64,000 bases of DNA from Mucilaginibacter limnophilus (lineage in GTDB: Bacteria > Bacteroidota > Bacteroidia > Sphingobacteriales > Sphingobacteriaceae), in the NCBI RefSeq assembly GCF_004005815.1, contig NZ_SACK01000009.1, positions 62,001 through 126,000 on the forward strand, written 5' to 3'. Position 1 is the first letter of the stretch. Each line of letters opens with the position of its first letter. The position numbers and the translations under genes were made by a program. The notes beneath the pieces were generated by a model. It was not told the origin of the DNA. It saw only the letters and a list, made by a program, of their open reading frames with translations, and did not search any database. Positions 16,560 through 25,589 of this stretch are shown here, piece after piece.

Positions 16560-18281
16560 ATGGTTGATAATACTATAAACATTCCGGCCAGGGGCGAACG
16601 CTATATCAAATGGTTTTTATTTCTTTGGACGGCTTTAAATATTTTGCAAGCTTGCACTCTTGAGCTGCATGCCGACGAAGCTTATTACTGGATGTATTCA
16701 AGGCTGCTCGACTGGGGGTATTTTGATCATCCGCCGATGGTAGCATTGTTCATCAGGCCGGGTGATATAATTATACATAATCAGCTGGGCTTACGTCTTA
16801 TAAATATCCTGTCGAGCACTGCTACGCTATATCTGCTGTGGCTTATCGCTAAAAAATATAAGGCTAACGCACTATGGTTTATACTGATAGCCGGAGGTAT
16901 GTTCACCTTGCATATTTATGGTTTTATTACCACGCCTGACGGCCCGCTGCTGTTTTTTACCGCGCTTTTTTTTTATGCTTATCAAAAGTATCTTGATGAT
17001 AACAAATGGTGGCAGGCTGTTTTATTAGGGATAATAGTTGCGTGCCTGCTTTACAGTAAATATCATGCTGTATTGCTTATTGGTTTTACAGTGCTGGCGA
17101 ATTTTAAACTGCTTACGCGATGGACATTCTGGCTAATTGTACTGGTGTCAATAGGCTTATACATCCCGCACATTTTATGGCAGGTTGAAAATAATTATCC
17201 ATCGGTGGCATACCATCTCGCCGATCGTTCAGAAAAAACATACCGGCCCGATTATACGCTGGCTTATATTGCCTCACAAACGCTTATGGCTGGTGTACTC
17301 ACCGGCTGGTTGCTTTTTTACCGCGGCTTTAATTTTAATTTCTTTAAGAAAGATGCCTTTGCTCGCTGCCTGCAGGTAAATTTTATAGGCATTATGCTGT
17401 TCTTTCTGATCAGCTCAATTCGCGGCGAAGTACAGCCTCAGTGGACTATCATCGCATTTGCTGCCCTGCTGATACTTATGCTGATTTATTTTGCCGAAAA
17501 GGGCTATCCGCCGAAATGGTTTAAAAAACTGGCTATAGCCAACATCATCATAATAGTAGCGATAAGGCTGTTGCTGGTTGCAGCGCCGCCTTTCGTACAA
17601 AAGATGGAAGCAGTACGCCGCTTTTTTGGCTATCGCGAAGAAGTGCTTGCTATGCATAAGAAGGCAGGTGACAATTGGGTTATGATGGATGAAGGCTTCC
17701 AGATGCCCTCACGTTATAATTTTTATAACAACACACTTAAAGCCTTCTCGTACGACTCGCGTTATTACCGGCTTACCCAATTCGAAATTTGGCCGCTTGA
17801 AGATAGCATCCAAAATAAAAAGGTACATTATATATCTACCTTGCACTTGCCGTTTTTAAAGGATAGTATTGTTACAGGTAATCACACCTGGTATACTTGT
17901 TGGATAGACAGTGTACGTACGTATCAAAAAATCAGCATTGATCCGGGTGTTAAAACGATTGCTATCCCGTCAGGAAAAACAAAGGAAATCACGCTGAAGA
18001 TCACTAACCCCTATTCTTACCCGGTAAGTTTCAGTAATGAAAAGCAAAAGCACAAAGTGTTTTTAGAAGCCTGCTTTTTCAAGCTAAAGAATGAACAAGC
18101 AGTGCAGTCGGCAGACACAGGCTTTAACAATATTATCTTACAGCCAGGCCAAAACATCCATTATAAATTTAAGATAACCGCACCAAAGCAAAAAGGAAGA
18201 TACGACTTGTTGTTTTCAATACGTACCGAGCCATTCAGCGGGAGCCGTAACAGTGGCATTATTACTTTTACGTCGGAATAA
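16560..18281 (+). CDS. GT39/ArnT-like glycosyltransferase, integral membrane
   Basis: A 573-residue multi-span protein of the dolichyl-phosphate-mannose/ArnT (PMT_2) class. The signature is ELHADEAYYWMYSRLLDWGYFDHPPM at about residues 35-60, where the acidic pair after the first helix is catalytic. About nine more helices follow up to residue about 345, then a soluble C-terminal region of roughly 225 residues ending in a beta-sandwich-like stretch. Enzymes of this type move a sugar from a polyprenyl-phosphate carrier to a lipid or protein outside the membrane. The next two genes encode outer-membrane barrels, 12 and 10 bp apart, so an envelope-related unit is likely. Confidence 0.85.
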   Translation: MVDNTINIPARGERYIKWFLFLWTALNILQACTLELHADEAYYWMYSRLLDWGYFDHPPMVALFIRPGDIIIHNQLGLRLINILSSTATLYLLWLIAKKYKANALWFILIAGGMFTLHIYGFITTPDGPLLFFTALFFYAYQKYLDDNKWWQAVLLGIIVACLLYSKYHAVLLIGFTVLANFKLLTRWTFWLIVLVSIGLYIPHILWQVENNYPSVAYHLADRSEKTYRPDYTLAYIASQTLMAGVLTGWLLFYRGFNFNFFKKDAFARCLQVNFIGIMLFFLISSIRGEVQPQWTIIAFAALLILMLIYFAEKGYPPKWFKKLAIANIIIIVAIRLLLVAAPPFVQKMEAVRRFFGYREEVLAMHKKAGDNWVMMDEGFQMPSRYNFYNNTLKAFSYDSRYYRLTQFEIWPLEDSIQNKKVHYISTLHLPFLKDSIVTGNHTWYTCWIDSVRTYQKISIDPGVKTIAIPSGKTKEITLKITNPYSYPVSFSNEKQKHKVFLEACFFKLKNEQAVQSADTGFNNIILQPGQNIHYKFKITAPKQKGRYDLLFSIRTEPFSGSRNSGIITFTSE

Positions 18282-18282
18282 A

Positions 18283-18290
18283 TACCTTTG
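18283..18290 (+). promoter_or_regulatory. Perfect TAnnTTTG box 3 nt before a start codon
   Basis: TACCTTTG lies between the GT39 stop (TAA at 18279-18281) and the ATG at 18294. If used as a -7 element it would give a transcript starting at or a few bases inside the next gene. No -33 TTG at proper spacing is clear, so chance is not excluded. Confidence 0.35.
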
Positions 18291-18293
18291 CGC

Positions 18294-19319
18294 ATGTTTA
18301 AAAAGGTTTACCTGCTGCTAATTGTCTGCACCCTGCTTAGTAGCGCCGCGCTTGCCCAAAGCCTCGATATTAATTTTAACGCCTTAGGATTTTTAGATAA
18401 CCGGGAGTACAAAGCGTTCATTCCGCGTTCGCGCACTTACTCGGGCACACGTTTGGCGCTTGATCTGGGACTGAATCTGGACAGTGTAAACCGCTTTATT
18501 GTTGGCGTTAACGGCATACATGAGTTTGGGGCCAAGCCATACTTTTTAAAGGTTGATCCGGTTGCTTATTATAATTACCAAAGCGGTAACTGGCTGTTTA
18601 ATGCCGGTATGTTCCCGCGCGAGGGGTTGCTGACTAACTACCCTCGTGCGTTGCTGAACGATACACTGCGTTATTACCGCCCCAATGTTGAGGGATTATT
18701 AACCCGCTTTACCAATGAGCATTTCACCGAGACAGTATGGCTTGATTGGGTGAGTCGACAAACACGTACCGACCGTGAGCAGTTTCTTTTCGGCTTCGCC
18801 GGAAGATATAAGCCGGCTACTGATGGCATGTTCTATATATCGCATTACTTTATGATGCTGCATGATGCCGGTGCCGAGGTTGCCGATCCTAACCACCCGC
18901 TGCAGGATAACGGCGCCGGGCAGGTAGGTTTAGGGTTTGATCTTACCAAAAAAACATCCCTGGACTCTTTGAGCATTGAAGCAGGCGGCATGTTCTCATT
19001 TGAGCGTGAGAACCGAGACAACGGCTTTAAAACACCTACAGGATTTGTAGCCAGCGCTTATTTAAGTTATAAACGCTTTGCTTTGTACGATGAGTTTTAC
19101 GCAGGGCAGGGGCACCATATTATCTATGGTGATTCGTACTACCTGAAAAAAATGTATAACCGCCTTGATATTATTTTTACCCCTTTTCTGTTTAAGAATA
19201 TTAAGGGGCAGTTTATTTTCAGTTTCCACCAGTCGCCGGCCAAATGGAATGACAACCAACAGGCTTTCCGCGTAGTAATGGATCTTGGAAGAAACACCCT
19301 TGTAAAGTTTAAGAACTAA
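18294..19319 (+). CDS. Outer-membrane beta-barrel-like protein, unknown function
   Basis: A 341-residue exported protein with a signal peptide (MFKKVYLLLIVCTLLSSAALAQ). Alternating short aromatic-rich strands run through its length, for example TRLALDLGLNLDSVNRFIVGVNG, QVGLGFDLTKKTSLDSLSIEAGG and RLDIIFTPFLFKNIKGQFIFSF, ending in MDLGRNTLVKFKN. The pattern fits a porin-like or anchored beta-barrel. I do not recognise a named family. ATG at 18294 is taken; a TTG two codons upstream overlaps the TACCTTTG box. It lies between the GT39 gene and a DUF2490 barrel gene, both within 12 bp. Confidence 0.75.
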   Translation: MFKKVYLLLIVCTLLSSAALAQSLDINFNALGFLDNREYKAFIPRSRTYSGTRLALDLGLNLDSVNRFIVGVNGIHEFGAKPYFLKVDPVAYYNYQSGNWLFNAGMFPREGLLTNYPRALLNDTLRYYRPNVEGLLTRFTNEHFTETVWLDWVSRQTRTDREQFLFGFAGRYKPATDGMFYISHYFMMLHDAGAEVADPNHPLQDNGAGQVGLGFDLTKKTSLDSLSIEAGGMFSFERENRDNGFKTPTGFVASAYLSYKRFALYDEFYAGQGHHIIYGDSYYLKKMYNRLDIIFTPFLFKNIKGQFIFSFHQSPAKWNDNQQAFRVVMDLGRNTLVKFKN

Positions 19320-19329
19320 CATCTATATA

Positions 19330-20055
19330 ATGAGAAAAACAGTACTACTTATGGCCATAGTGTGCCTTTTAAGCACCCGTTTATTCGCGCAATCGTCACA
19401 ATCCACCGTTTGGGGCGCATGGTTTCACACCCAGCGACTCTCGGACAAATGGGGTGTGGCTTTCGACGGGCAGTTCCGCTCGGCTGACGATGTGAAATAC
19501 CTGCGCAATATTCTGTTACGCCCATCGGTAGCTTATTATTTTGATAATAACCATGTAGCCAGCCTAGGCTACGCTTATATTGGTACCAATGGTCGTTCAC
19601 CCCTTGATGAAAAGACCTTCCGTCCCGAAAGCCGTATCTGGGAGCAGTTTGTAATATCACACAAAGTGGGAAGGAATATATCGCTTTCACACCGTTTCAG
19701 ATTGGAGCAACGCTTTTTAGGCAATACTTCAACCGGTGATGCAGAAAGCAACGACAACCTTTTCTCCCAGCGCTTCCGATATTTTGTAAGGGGGATTGTT
19801 CCGTTTAAAAAGGATTCGGTATTTAGTAAAGGTATTTACCTTGCCGCCCAAAACGAGCTGTTTTTAAACCTTCAAAACAAAAGCAAGTTAAACGACAGTT
19901 TTTACGATCAGAACCGCGCCTTTATAGCTATTGGTTATCGCTTCAGCAAAAAGTTTGATATTGAAGCAGGATATTTAAACCACTATAGTAAATCGCCTAA
20001 CAGTATTTACATCACTAACCATGTAGCCCAGTTAGTAGTTTATACAAGGTTTTAA
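19330..20055 (+). CDS. DUF2490 outer-membrane beta-barrel protein
   Basis: A 241-residue protein with a signal peptide (MRKTVLLMAIVCLLSTRLFAQ) followed by the DUF2490 pattern: TVWGAWFHTQRLSDKWGVAFDGQFR, LLRPSVAYYFDNNHVASLGYAYIG, RIWEQFVISHKVGRNISLSHRFRLEQRF, and RFSKKFDIEAGYLNHYSK with a final strand ending in VVYTRF. DUF2490 proteins are small Bacteroidota barrels of unknown role, predicted in the outer membrane. It is the third gene of the GT39-barrel-barrel group and is followed by a strong terminator. Confidence 0.85.
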   Translation: MRKTVLLMAIVCLLSTRLFAQSSQSTVWGAWFHTQRLSDKWGVAFDGQFRSADDVKYLRNILLRPSVAYYFDNNHVASLGYAYIGTNGRSPLDEKTFRPESRIWEQFVISHKVGRNISLSHRFRLEQRFLGNTSTGDAESNDNLFSQRFRYFVRGIVPFKKDSVFSKGIYLAAQNELFLNLQNKSKLNDSFYDQNRAFIAIGYRFSKKFDIEAGYLNHYSKSPNSIYITNHVAQLVVYTRF

Positions 20056-20075
20056 AACGCCACCTAACTGAAACA

Positions 20076-20106
20076 CAAAAGGCGATGAATTCTTCATCGC
20101 CTTTTG
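20076..20106. terminator. Strong bidirectional intrinsic terminator
   Basis: CAAAAGGCGATGAA at 20076-20089 pairs perfectly over 14 bp with TTCATCGCCTTTTG at 20093-20106; the loop is 3 nt. A and T runs at both ends suit termination of the converging DUF2490 and DUF2807 genes. Confidence 0.85.
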
Positions 20107-20123
20107 CTTTTATAAGGAAAATC

Positions 20124-20852
20124 TTAAAACTTCGAGATATCGCCGCTGCCACTGGTTGAGCTTGAGATATTGGTAGCGCCGCCGGTGTAGTATACGTCGC
20201 CTGAACCTGCAATTGCGGCGTTAACTTTTTGGCTGGCATTAACACGTGCATCTCCTGAACCTACTACGTTTACGGTGGTGTTGGTAGTAATCAGGTTGGT
20301 GCCTGTAAAATCACCTGAGCCGGCAACCTTAACCACCGAATTTTGCGCACGACCGGTTACTTTGATATCGCCTGAACCAACAATGCTGGTTTCAAGATTG
20401 GTAACGTCAACTTTACCGCTAACATCACCTGACCCGCTTAGCTTTAAAGCTAATGAAGTGCCTTTTATGCCGCCGTCAAACTTTACATCACCTGATCCTG
20501 CAAGCGCAATGCTGTTAAGGCTTTTAGCACTTACATGAACTACAACATGGTCGTCGCCATCCCAGTTCCAATCGCCTTTCTGAGTATAGATTTTCAGTAC
20601 GCCACCTTTAACTTCTGTAACAATCCGTTTTAAAACATTCGCCGGCGCGTCAACTTTTACTGATTCGGTTGATGATTGCATGATTATAACATCAAATGAA
20701 CCTGCTACTTCAACAGCGTTGAAGCCTGATAGGTGACGGTCTTCGGTATTGTAAGCCGGTTTAACTATGGCTACAGCAGTATTTGCAACGGCTGTAACAG
20801 CACTGCCTATAGTTAAAACTACGGCGAGCATAAGTTTGGTTAGTGATTTCAT
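20124..20852 (-). CDS. Head-GIN domain (DUF2807) secreted protein with GSGD repeats
   Basis: A 242-residue exported protein (signal peptide to about residue 23) with one DUF2807 auto-transporter-adhesin-like domain. After LSGFNAVEVAGSFDVIIMQS the rest is a right-handed beta-helix-like series with repeated GSGD turns at intervals of about 20 residues (LAGSGDVKF, LSGSGDVSG, IVGSGDIKV, VAGSGDFTG, VVGSGDARV, IAGSGDVYY, TSGSGDISK). The GSGD turns probably stack along the solenoid. Function is unknown; family members sit in the periplasm or outer membrane. It is separated from the M1 peptidase upstream by 76 bp. Confidence 0.9.
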   Translation of the reverse strand: MKSLTKLMLAVVLTIGSAVTAVANTAVAIVKPAYNTEDRHLSGFNAVEVAGSFDVIIMQSSTESVKVDAPANVLKRIVTEVKGGVLKIYTQKGDWNWDGDDHVVVHVSAKSLNSIALAGSGDVKFDGGIKGTSLALKLSGSGDVSGKVDVTNLETSIVGSGDIKVTGRAQNSVVKVAGSGDFTGTNLITTNTTVNVVGSGDARVNASQKVNAAIAGSGDVYYTGGATNISSSTSGSGDISKF

Positions 20853-20928
20853 TGTGGAATAGTTAATGTTTAGTAATTAGACGCAACAGTTTATCAAAAC
20901 GTTGCACGAAAACTTAACTAATATATCA

Positions 20929-22584
20929 TTACTCTTTTAAAACACCTATGTAAAAGTTAAAAGTATCAACCTCAATATTGTCTTTTGTAGCGCCGTCAAT
21001 ATTTACAGCAGAAAGTTTACGTGTAGGTTTGATCACTTTATATTCGCCATCTTTTACTTTTACCCTTACCGGCATATTAAATTTTTGCTCCTCGGCTATC
21101 CAGCGGCAATATAATTTTCCGCGAAACTCGGCAAGCTCAAGTATAGGCAGTGCGCCATGTTTCAGGTATTGATCAAATACGGGAGTTAAATCCATACCGG
21201 CCTGTTCATTAATGTATTTGATCACTTCATCGCTGGTAGTGGTTTTTTTACCAAAGGTTTTGTTTAACCCACGCAATATGCCGCGCCATTTCTCATCATC
21301 ATTAATAATGGTACGTATCATGCCCAGCAGGTTTGCACCTTTAGGGTACATGTCACCTGAGCCTTCTTTGTTTACGTTGTATGGCCCGATGATAGGGCCA
21401 TCATTGCTGATACCTGTCCTTAAGCCATGAATGTATTCTAAACCGGCTTGTTTACCCCAGCGGCTTTCAGTAAATAACGCTTCCGAATAGTTGGTGAAAC
21501 CTTCGTGTACCCACATGTCGGCAATGTCTTTAGTGGTGATATTGTTACCAAACCACTCGTGGCCGCTTTCGTGCACAATAATATAATCCCATTGCAAGCC
21601 TGTACCTGTACCTGCCATGTCCATGCCTAAGTAACCTTTTTTGTATTTGTTACCATAGGCAACGGCGCTTTGATGTTCCATGCCCAAGTGCGGTGTTTCA
21701 ACCAACTTATAGCCATCTCGGTAAAAAGGGTATGGCCCAAACCAGTATTCAAAAGCTTTCAGCATCGGTTTTACATCTTCGCCGAAGTGCTTTTTAGCTT
21801 TCTCAACATTGTAGCTAAGTACCCAGTAATCAAGCGTAAGTTTGCCGTCTTCGCCATCGTAGCTATCACCGATGTGGTCATAGTTTGCAATGTTGGCTGC
21901 TACGTCGTAGTTATTGATAGGATAGCTAACAAACCAATCGAATTTGGTGTAGCCATCTTTAAGCTCGGTGGTTTTACGCAGTCGGCCGTTTGAAATGTCT
22001 TTCAAACCTTTTGGTACGCTGATGCTGATCAGCATACTGTCAACTTCATCGGCCTGGTGGTCTTTGGTTGGCCACCAGATGCTGGCGCCGGCGCCCTGGC
22101 AGGCTGTAGCCACCCACGGGCGCTTAAGTGAATCGGTAGTGTACACTACACCGCCATCCCAGGGGGCATGTTTGGCAATGGTTGGGTTGCCTGAGTAGAA
22201 AACTGTAAACTCATCTTTAGCACCGCTTTTTACAGCTTTAGGGAAAGTAACGAATACCGCATTAAACTCGCGTGTAAATGGAAGTTCTTTGCCTTTGTAC
22301 ACTACCTTCTCAATTTTCAGGTTTTCGTAAAGGTCAAACTGAAGTTTGGTAAAATCCTGCGTAGCAGTAAATTTAAACAGTACGTTTCCGCTTATAAACT
22401 TTTGGTCGATGTCAAACTTAACATCAAGGTGGTAGTAATTAATATCGTAGCAGGTACGCAGTGGCGTTAGCGCTCCGCGTAAAGTATCGGCGCGGGTATA
22501 AGCTTCTTTTTTTTGTAATAATTGTGCTTTTGATAACAGGGGAAAGGAAACAATAAGCAGCAATAGTTTTGCAAGGGTTTTCAT
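20929..22584 (-). CDS. M1 family metallopeptidase (secreted aminopeptidase)
   Basis: A 551-residue protein with a signal peptide (MKTLAKLLLLIVSFPLLSKAQ). It has an N-terminal beta-domain, a substrate-recognition segment GMEHQ at about 301-305 in the place of the classic GAMEN motif, and the zinc site HESGH at about 338-342 with the third ligand Glu about 19 residues later in WVHEGFTNYSE. It lacks the large C-terminal helical domain of long M1 enzymes, as is common for the M1 type found in Bacteroidota. It should trim N-terminal residues from peptides in the periplasm or outside. Confidence 0.92.
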   Translation of the reverse strand: MKTLAKLLLLIVSFPLLSKAQLLQKKEAYTRADTLRGALTPLRTCYDINYYHLDVKFDIDQKFISGNVLFKFTATQDFTKLQFDLYENLKIEKVVYKGKELPFTREFNAVFVTFPKAVKSGAKDEFTVFYSGNPTIAKHAPWDGGVVYTTDSLKRPWVATACQGAGASIWWPTKDHQADEVDSMLISISVPKGLKDISNGRLRKTTELKDGYTKFDWFVSYPINNYDVAANIANYDHIGDSYDGEDGKLTLDYWVLSYNVEKAKKHFGEDVKPMLKAFEYWFGPYPFYRDGYKLVETPHLGMEHQSAVAYGNKYKKGYLGMDMAGTGTGLQWDYIIVHESGHEWFGNNITTKDIADMWVHEGFTNYSEALFTESRWGKQAGLEYIHGLRTGISNDGPIIGPYNVNKEGSGDMYPKGANLLGMIRTIINDDEKWRGILRGLNKTFGKKTTTSDEVIKYINEQAGMDLTPVFDQYLKHGALPILELAEFRGKLYCRWIAEEQKFNMPVRVKVKDGEYKVIKPTRKLSAVNIDGATKDNIEVDTFNFYIGVLKE

Positions 22585-22693
22585 GTTTTGTTATTGAGTC
22601 AGTTAATCGTACCAAAGTAGCAATAATCCTGAACTTTACAGTTGACCATAAAGTTAAAAGGTGATTTTCGCTTATTTTCTTTAGGTAGGATTT

Positions 22694-22733
22694 AATATAA
22701 AAAAGCCGGTAATTTCACCGGCTTTTTTATATT
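22694..22733 (-). terminator. Intrinsic terminator after the beta-propeller lipoprotein gene
   Basis: AAAAAAGCCGGT (22699-22710) and ACCGGCTTTTTT (22717-22728) form a perfect 12-bp stem with a 6-nt loop. Weaker A/T pairs extend it to 22694-22733. It begins at the stop of the gene at 22732 and ends its transcript before the M1 gene. Confidence 0.85.
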
Positions 22734-23886
22734 ATCGTGCTGCAATTACCGAATATGGTATCCGTACGCCACGCAGGCGGTAGCGGTCGGGATCAGAACG
22801 GAAGTTCACATGATCGGGCAAGCAACCGGGGTACCCGTTAATGGCGTATGTAAGCAGCACCTCGTTTTTTTCGTTAATATACTCAGGATGTAATACCGGC
22901 GCGTAAAAGAAAGGGTAGTGATTTTCTACGGTATCGGTAATGGTATAAATAGCTCTGTTTGGCGTATATGGGCCTCTCGGGCTGCCCGAAGTTGAAATAT
23001 AGATGCGTTTACCCTGATCACATCCCACACTAAATTCGGTACTTACAATAACAAACTGGCTGCCAACCTGGGCTACATGGCATCCGCTCGACATGGCTTC
23101 GCCTACCCGTTTAATTTTGTTGATGTCTTTTGAGAAATCTTTGCCATCATAAAACTCCCAAACCGGGGGTTCAGTAGTGGCTTTAAATCGTGCAAGAAAA
23201 ATGTCGTTGTAAATAAAGGTCATTTTATTGCCGAACACATACACATAATCGCTGTTGGGATCTTTTATGAACGACAGGCCAAAATTAATTCCTTTAAAGT
23301 CCGGTAGCTCCACATAAAACAGCACTTTCATGTCTGATAGCTGTATTTTGGCCCACAGGTCGCGCGGGGCGGCTTCAAAGCCAAATCCGGTGTTGGTTTG
23401 TTGCAGATAACCGCAATACACATACAGGTTACCTTTAACCTCAATGCCTGATCCCGGCCATATCCATTTTTTTGTATCGTCGGTATTTTTCAAATAGCTT
23501 TTAGGATTGTTACCGTTTCCGATAAGCGTTTGTGTGTTACGCCAGTTCCAGTCGCCCTTTGGTTGCAGCAAAGCCGCGTTACGCACCTGGAACAGGTAAG
23601 GTATGGTACCATCAGATGCGCGGTAATCATCAATATGGCTGTCGCCCATCAGCCACAACACTTTACCGTTTGACAATGGAATACTTGAGCCGCCGTCGCT
23701 GGCAATATGGCCGGTTTCGCGCCTGAAAAAGTTGGTAACCGTAGTGTCAAGGTAAGCGGCTGTAGCAGGTGTGGCGGCTGCCTTTAGTTTTGTTGCATTG
23801 GCTTTGGTTGATGGCGATGACTCTTTTTTACAGCCGGCAATAGCAACAATTGCAATAGCAGATAAATAAAGTAAGGGTCTTTTCAT
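22732..23886 (-). CDS. Beta-propeller lipoprotein, DUF5005/DUF4185-like
   Basis: A 384-residue protein with lipobox AIAGC (Cys at about 19) followed by KKES, so it is lipid-anchored. The first blade reads DGGSSIPLSNGKVLWLMGDSHIDDY. Later segments GNLYVYCGYLQQT, FGLSFIKDPNSDYVYVFGNK, SSGCHVAQVGSQFVIVSTEF and NEVLLTYAINGYPGCLPDH repeat the pattern of sialidase/GH43-like propellers. It resembles the DUF5005 and DUF4185 groups, seen in carbohydrate-related loci of Bacteroidota. No catalytic set can be assigned. A TAGATTTG promoter box lies about 45 bp upstream. Confidence 0.65.
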   Translation of the reverse strand: MKRPLLYLSAIAIVAIAGCKKESSPSTKANATKLKAAATPATAAYLDTTVTNFFRRETGHIASDGGSSIPLSNGKVLWLMGDSHIDDYRASDGTIPYLFQVRNAALLQPKGDWNWRNTQTLIGNGNNPKSYLKNTDDTKKWIWPGSGIEVKGNLYVYCGYLQQTNTGFGFEAAPRDLWAKIQLSDMKVLFYVELPDFKGINFGLSFIKDPNSDYVYVFGNKMTFIYNDIFLARFKATTEPPVWEFYDGKDFSKDINKIKRVGEAMSSGCHVAQVGSQFVIVSTEFSVGCDQGKRIYISTSGSPRGPYTPNRAIYTITDTVENHYPFFYAPVLHPEYINEKNEVLLTYAINGYPGCLPDHVNFRSDPDRYRLRGVRIPYSVIAAR

Positions 23887-23930
23887 GTTTAAGTAATTGG
23901 TTATGTAAGCGTTATGTTTGCTTGTGTGTA

Positions 23931-23938
23931 CAAATCTA
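23931..23938 (-). promoter_or_regulatory. Candidate -7 box for the beta-propeller lipoprotein gene
   Basis: TAGATTTG on the minus strand matches TAnnTTTG exactly; the leader to the ATG at 23886 would be about 40 nt. No clear -33 element was found. Confidence 0.35.
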
Positions 23939-24086
23939 CATTAATAATTCATATATAAAAATATCGATTGCATAGAGCCAAATTAACCAATGTCAGGCTA
24001 TGGTATAATTGTGTATCAAAACGCTATAGATTTTATTAGCAGCTAATAATGCTTAACTTAGCCGCCTCTAAACAAATACTACCGTT

Positions 24087-25490
24087 ATGCAATATGATGT
24101 TATCGTTATAGGTTCGGGCCCGGGCGGATATGTGGCTGCAATACGCTGCGCGCAGCTGGGTTTAAAAACTGCTATTATTGAAAAATACAGCACCTTGGGC
24201 GGCACCTGCCTTAATGTGGGGTGTATCCCATCAAAAGCCCTGCTCGATTCATCTGAGCATTATCATAACGCGGCACATGCCTTCAAAACTCATGGTATCA
24301 ATTTAGATAATCTGTCTGTTGATTTCGGGCAGATGGTAAAACGCAAAGAGGAAGTGGTAGCGGCCAATACCAGCGGTATTGCTTTCCTGATGAAAAAAAA
24401 TAAGATAGATGTTCATCAGGGTGTGGGCTCATTTAAAGATAAAAACACCATTATTGTTACTAAAGACGATAAAAGCGTTCAGGAGCTGACCACCAAAAAC
24501 GTAATTATTGCTACCGGCTCAAAACCATCGTCTCTGCCGTTTCTGCAAATTGATAAAAAACGCATTATTACTTCAACCGAGGCGCTTGCGCTGAAAGAAA
24601 TACCAAAGCACCTTATACTGATTGGCGGCGGTGTTATCGGCCTGGAACTTGGTTCGGTATATTCACGCCTTGGCGCTAAGGTTTCGGTTATCGAGTTTAT
24701 GGACGGCATTATTCCAACTATGGATAAAAGCCTTGGCCGCGAATTGCAAAAGGTATTGCAAAAGCAGGGCATGGAGTTTTACCTGGGCCATAAGGTTACC
24801 GGCGCTGCTGTAAAAGGTAAAGAAGTGACTGTTACGTTTGATAGTCCGAAAGGCGAGAAAAAAGAACTCAAAGGCGACTACTGCCTGGTAGCTGTAGGTC
24901 GGATAGCTTATACTGATGGTTTAGGGCTTGATAAAATTGGCATCACCGTTGAAGAGCGCGGCAAGAAAATCACTGTTGACGAGCATCTGGAAACCAGCGT
25001 TAAAGGTGTTTATGCAATAGGTGACGTTATTCGAGGCGCAATGCTGGCACACAAAGCCGAAGATGAAGGCACTTTTGTTGCAGAGATCATAGCCGGACAA
25101 AAACCGCACATCAACTACAACCTGATACCAGGCGTGGTTTACACCTGGCCTGAAGTTGCCAGCGTAGGTTATACCGAAGAGCAGCTGAAGGAAAAAGGCG
25201 TTAAATATAAAACCGGTTCGTTCCCGTTCAAGGCCAGTGGCCGTGCGCGCGCAAGCGGCGACCTTGACGGCTTTGTTAAAGTGCTTGCTGATGCCGGCAC
25301 AGACGAAATTTTAGGCGTACACATGATTGGACCGCGTGCCGCAGATATGATAGCCGAAGCTGTACTGGCTATGGAATACCGTGCATCTGCCGAGGATGTT
25401 ACCCGCACCAGCCACGCTCACCCAACATTTACCGAAGCCATGCGCGAGGCCTGCCTTGCCGCTACCGGTAACAGGGCGATACATATTTAA
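24087..25490 (+). CDS. lpdA: Dihydrolipoyl dehydrogenase (E3)
   Basis: A 467-residue flavoprotein disulfide reductase. FAD motif GSGPGGYVAA at 9-18, redox disulfide Cys41-Cys46 in GGTCLNVGCIPSK, NAD motif IGGGVIGLELGSVYSRLG, FAD-binding TSVKGVYAIGD, and the C-terminal base pair HAHPTFTEAMREA (His-Pro and Glu). It reoxidises lipoamide for 2-oxoglutarate, pyruvate and branched-chain dehydrogenases. It is not next to sucAB, so it probably serves several complexes. A long perfect hairpin starts one base after its stop codon. Confidence 0.96.
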   Translation: MQYDVIVIGSGPGGYVAAIRCAQLGLKTAIIEKYSTLGGTCLNVGCIPSKALLDSSEHYHNAAHAFKTHGINLDNLSVDFGQMVKRKEEVVAANTSGIAFLMKKNKIDVHQGVGSFKDKNTIIVTKDDKSVQELTTKNVIIATGSKPSSLPFLQIDKKRIITSTEALALKEIPKHLILIGGGVIGLELGSVYSRLGAKVSVIEFMDGIIPTMDKSLGRELQKVLQKQGMEFYLGHKVTGAAVKGKEVTVTFDSPKGEKKELKGDYCLVAVGRIAYTDGLGLDKIGITVEERGKKITVDEHLETSVKGVYAIGDVIRGAMLAHKAEDEGTFVAEIIAGQKPHINYNLIPGVVYTWPEVASVGYTEEQLKEKGVKYKTGSFPFKASGRARASGDLDGFVKVLADAGTDEILGVHMIGPRAADMIAEAVLAMEYRASAEDVTRTSHAHPTFTEAMREACLAATGNRAIHI

Positions 25491-25589
25491 TTTCGGATTC
25501 GAATGTTCAATTTCGAATTTGCAGAACAAAAGACCGTCAATTCGGTATTGTTTAAATAAAATTCGAAATTGAACATTCGACATCCGAAA
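25491..25589. repeat. Long inverted repeat (20-bp perfect arms plus outer arms) between lpdA and crtZ
   Basis: The 20-mer at 25501-25520 (GAATGTTCAA..TTTCGAATTT) is the exact inverted copy of 25559-25578. Outer arms TTTCGGA (25491-25497) and TCCGAAA (25583-25589) also pair, separated by 3-4 nt bulges. The loop is 38 nt. The element fills the whole gap from the lpdA stop to the A of the crtZ ATG. It is AT-rich, with TTCGAA sub-palindromes inside the arms. It could be a terminator, a leader hairpin or a small palindromic mobile repeat. Only one copy is seen in this window. Confidence 0.8.
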
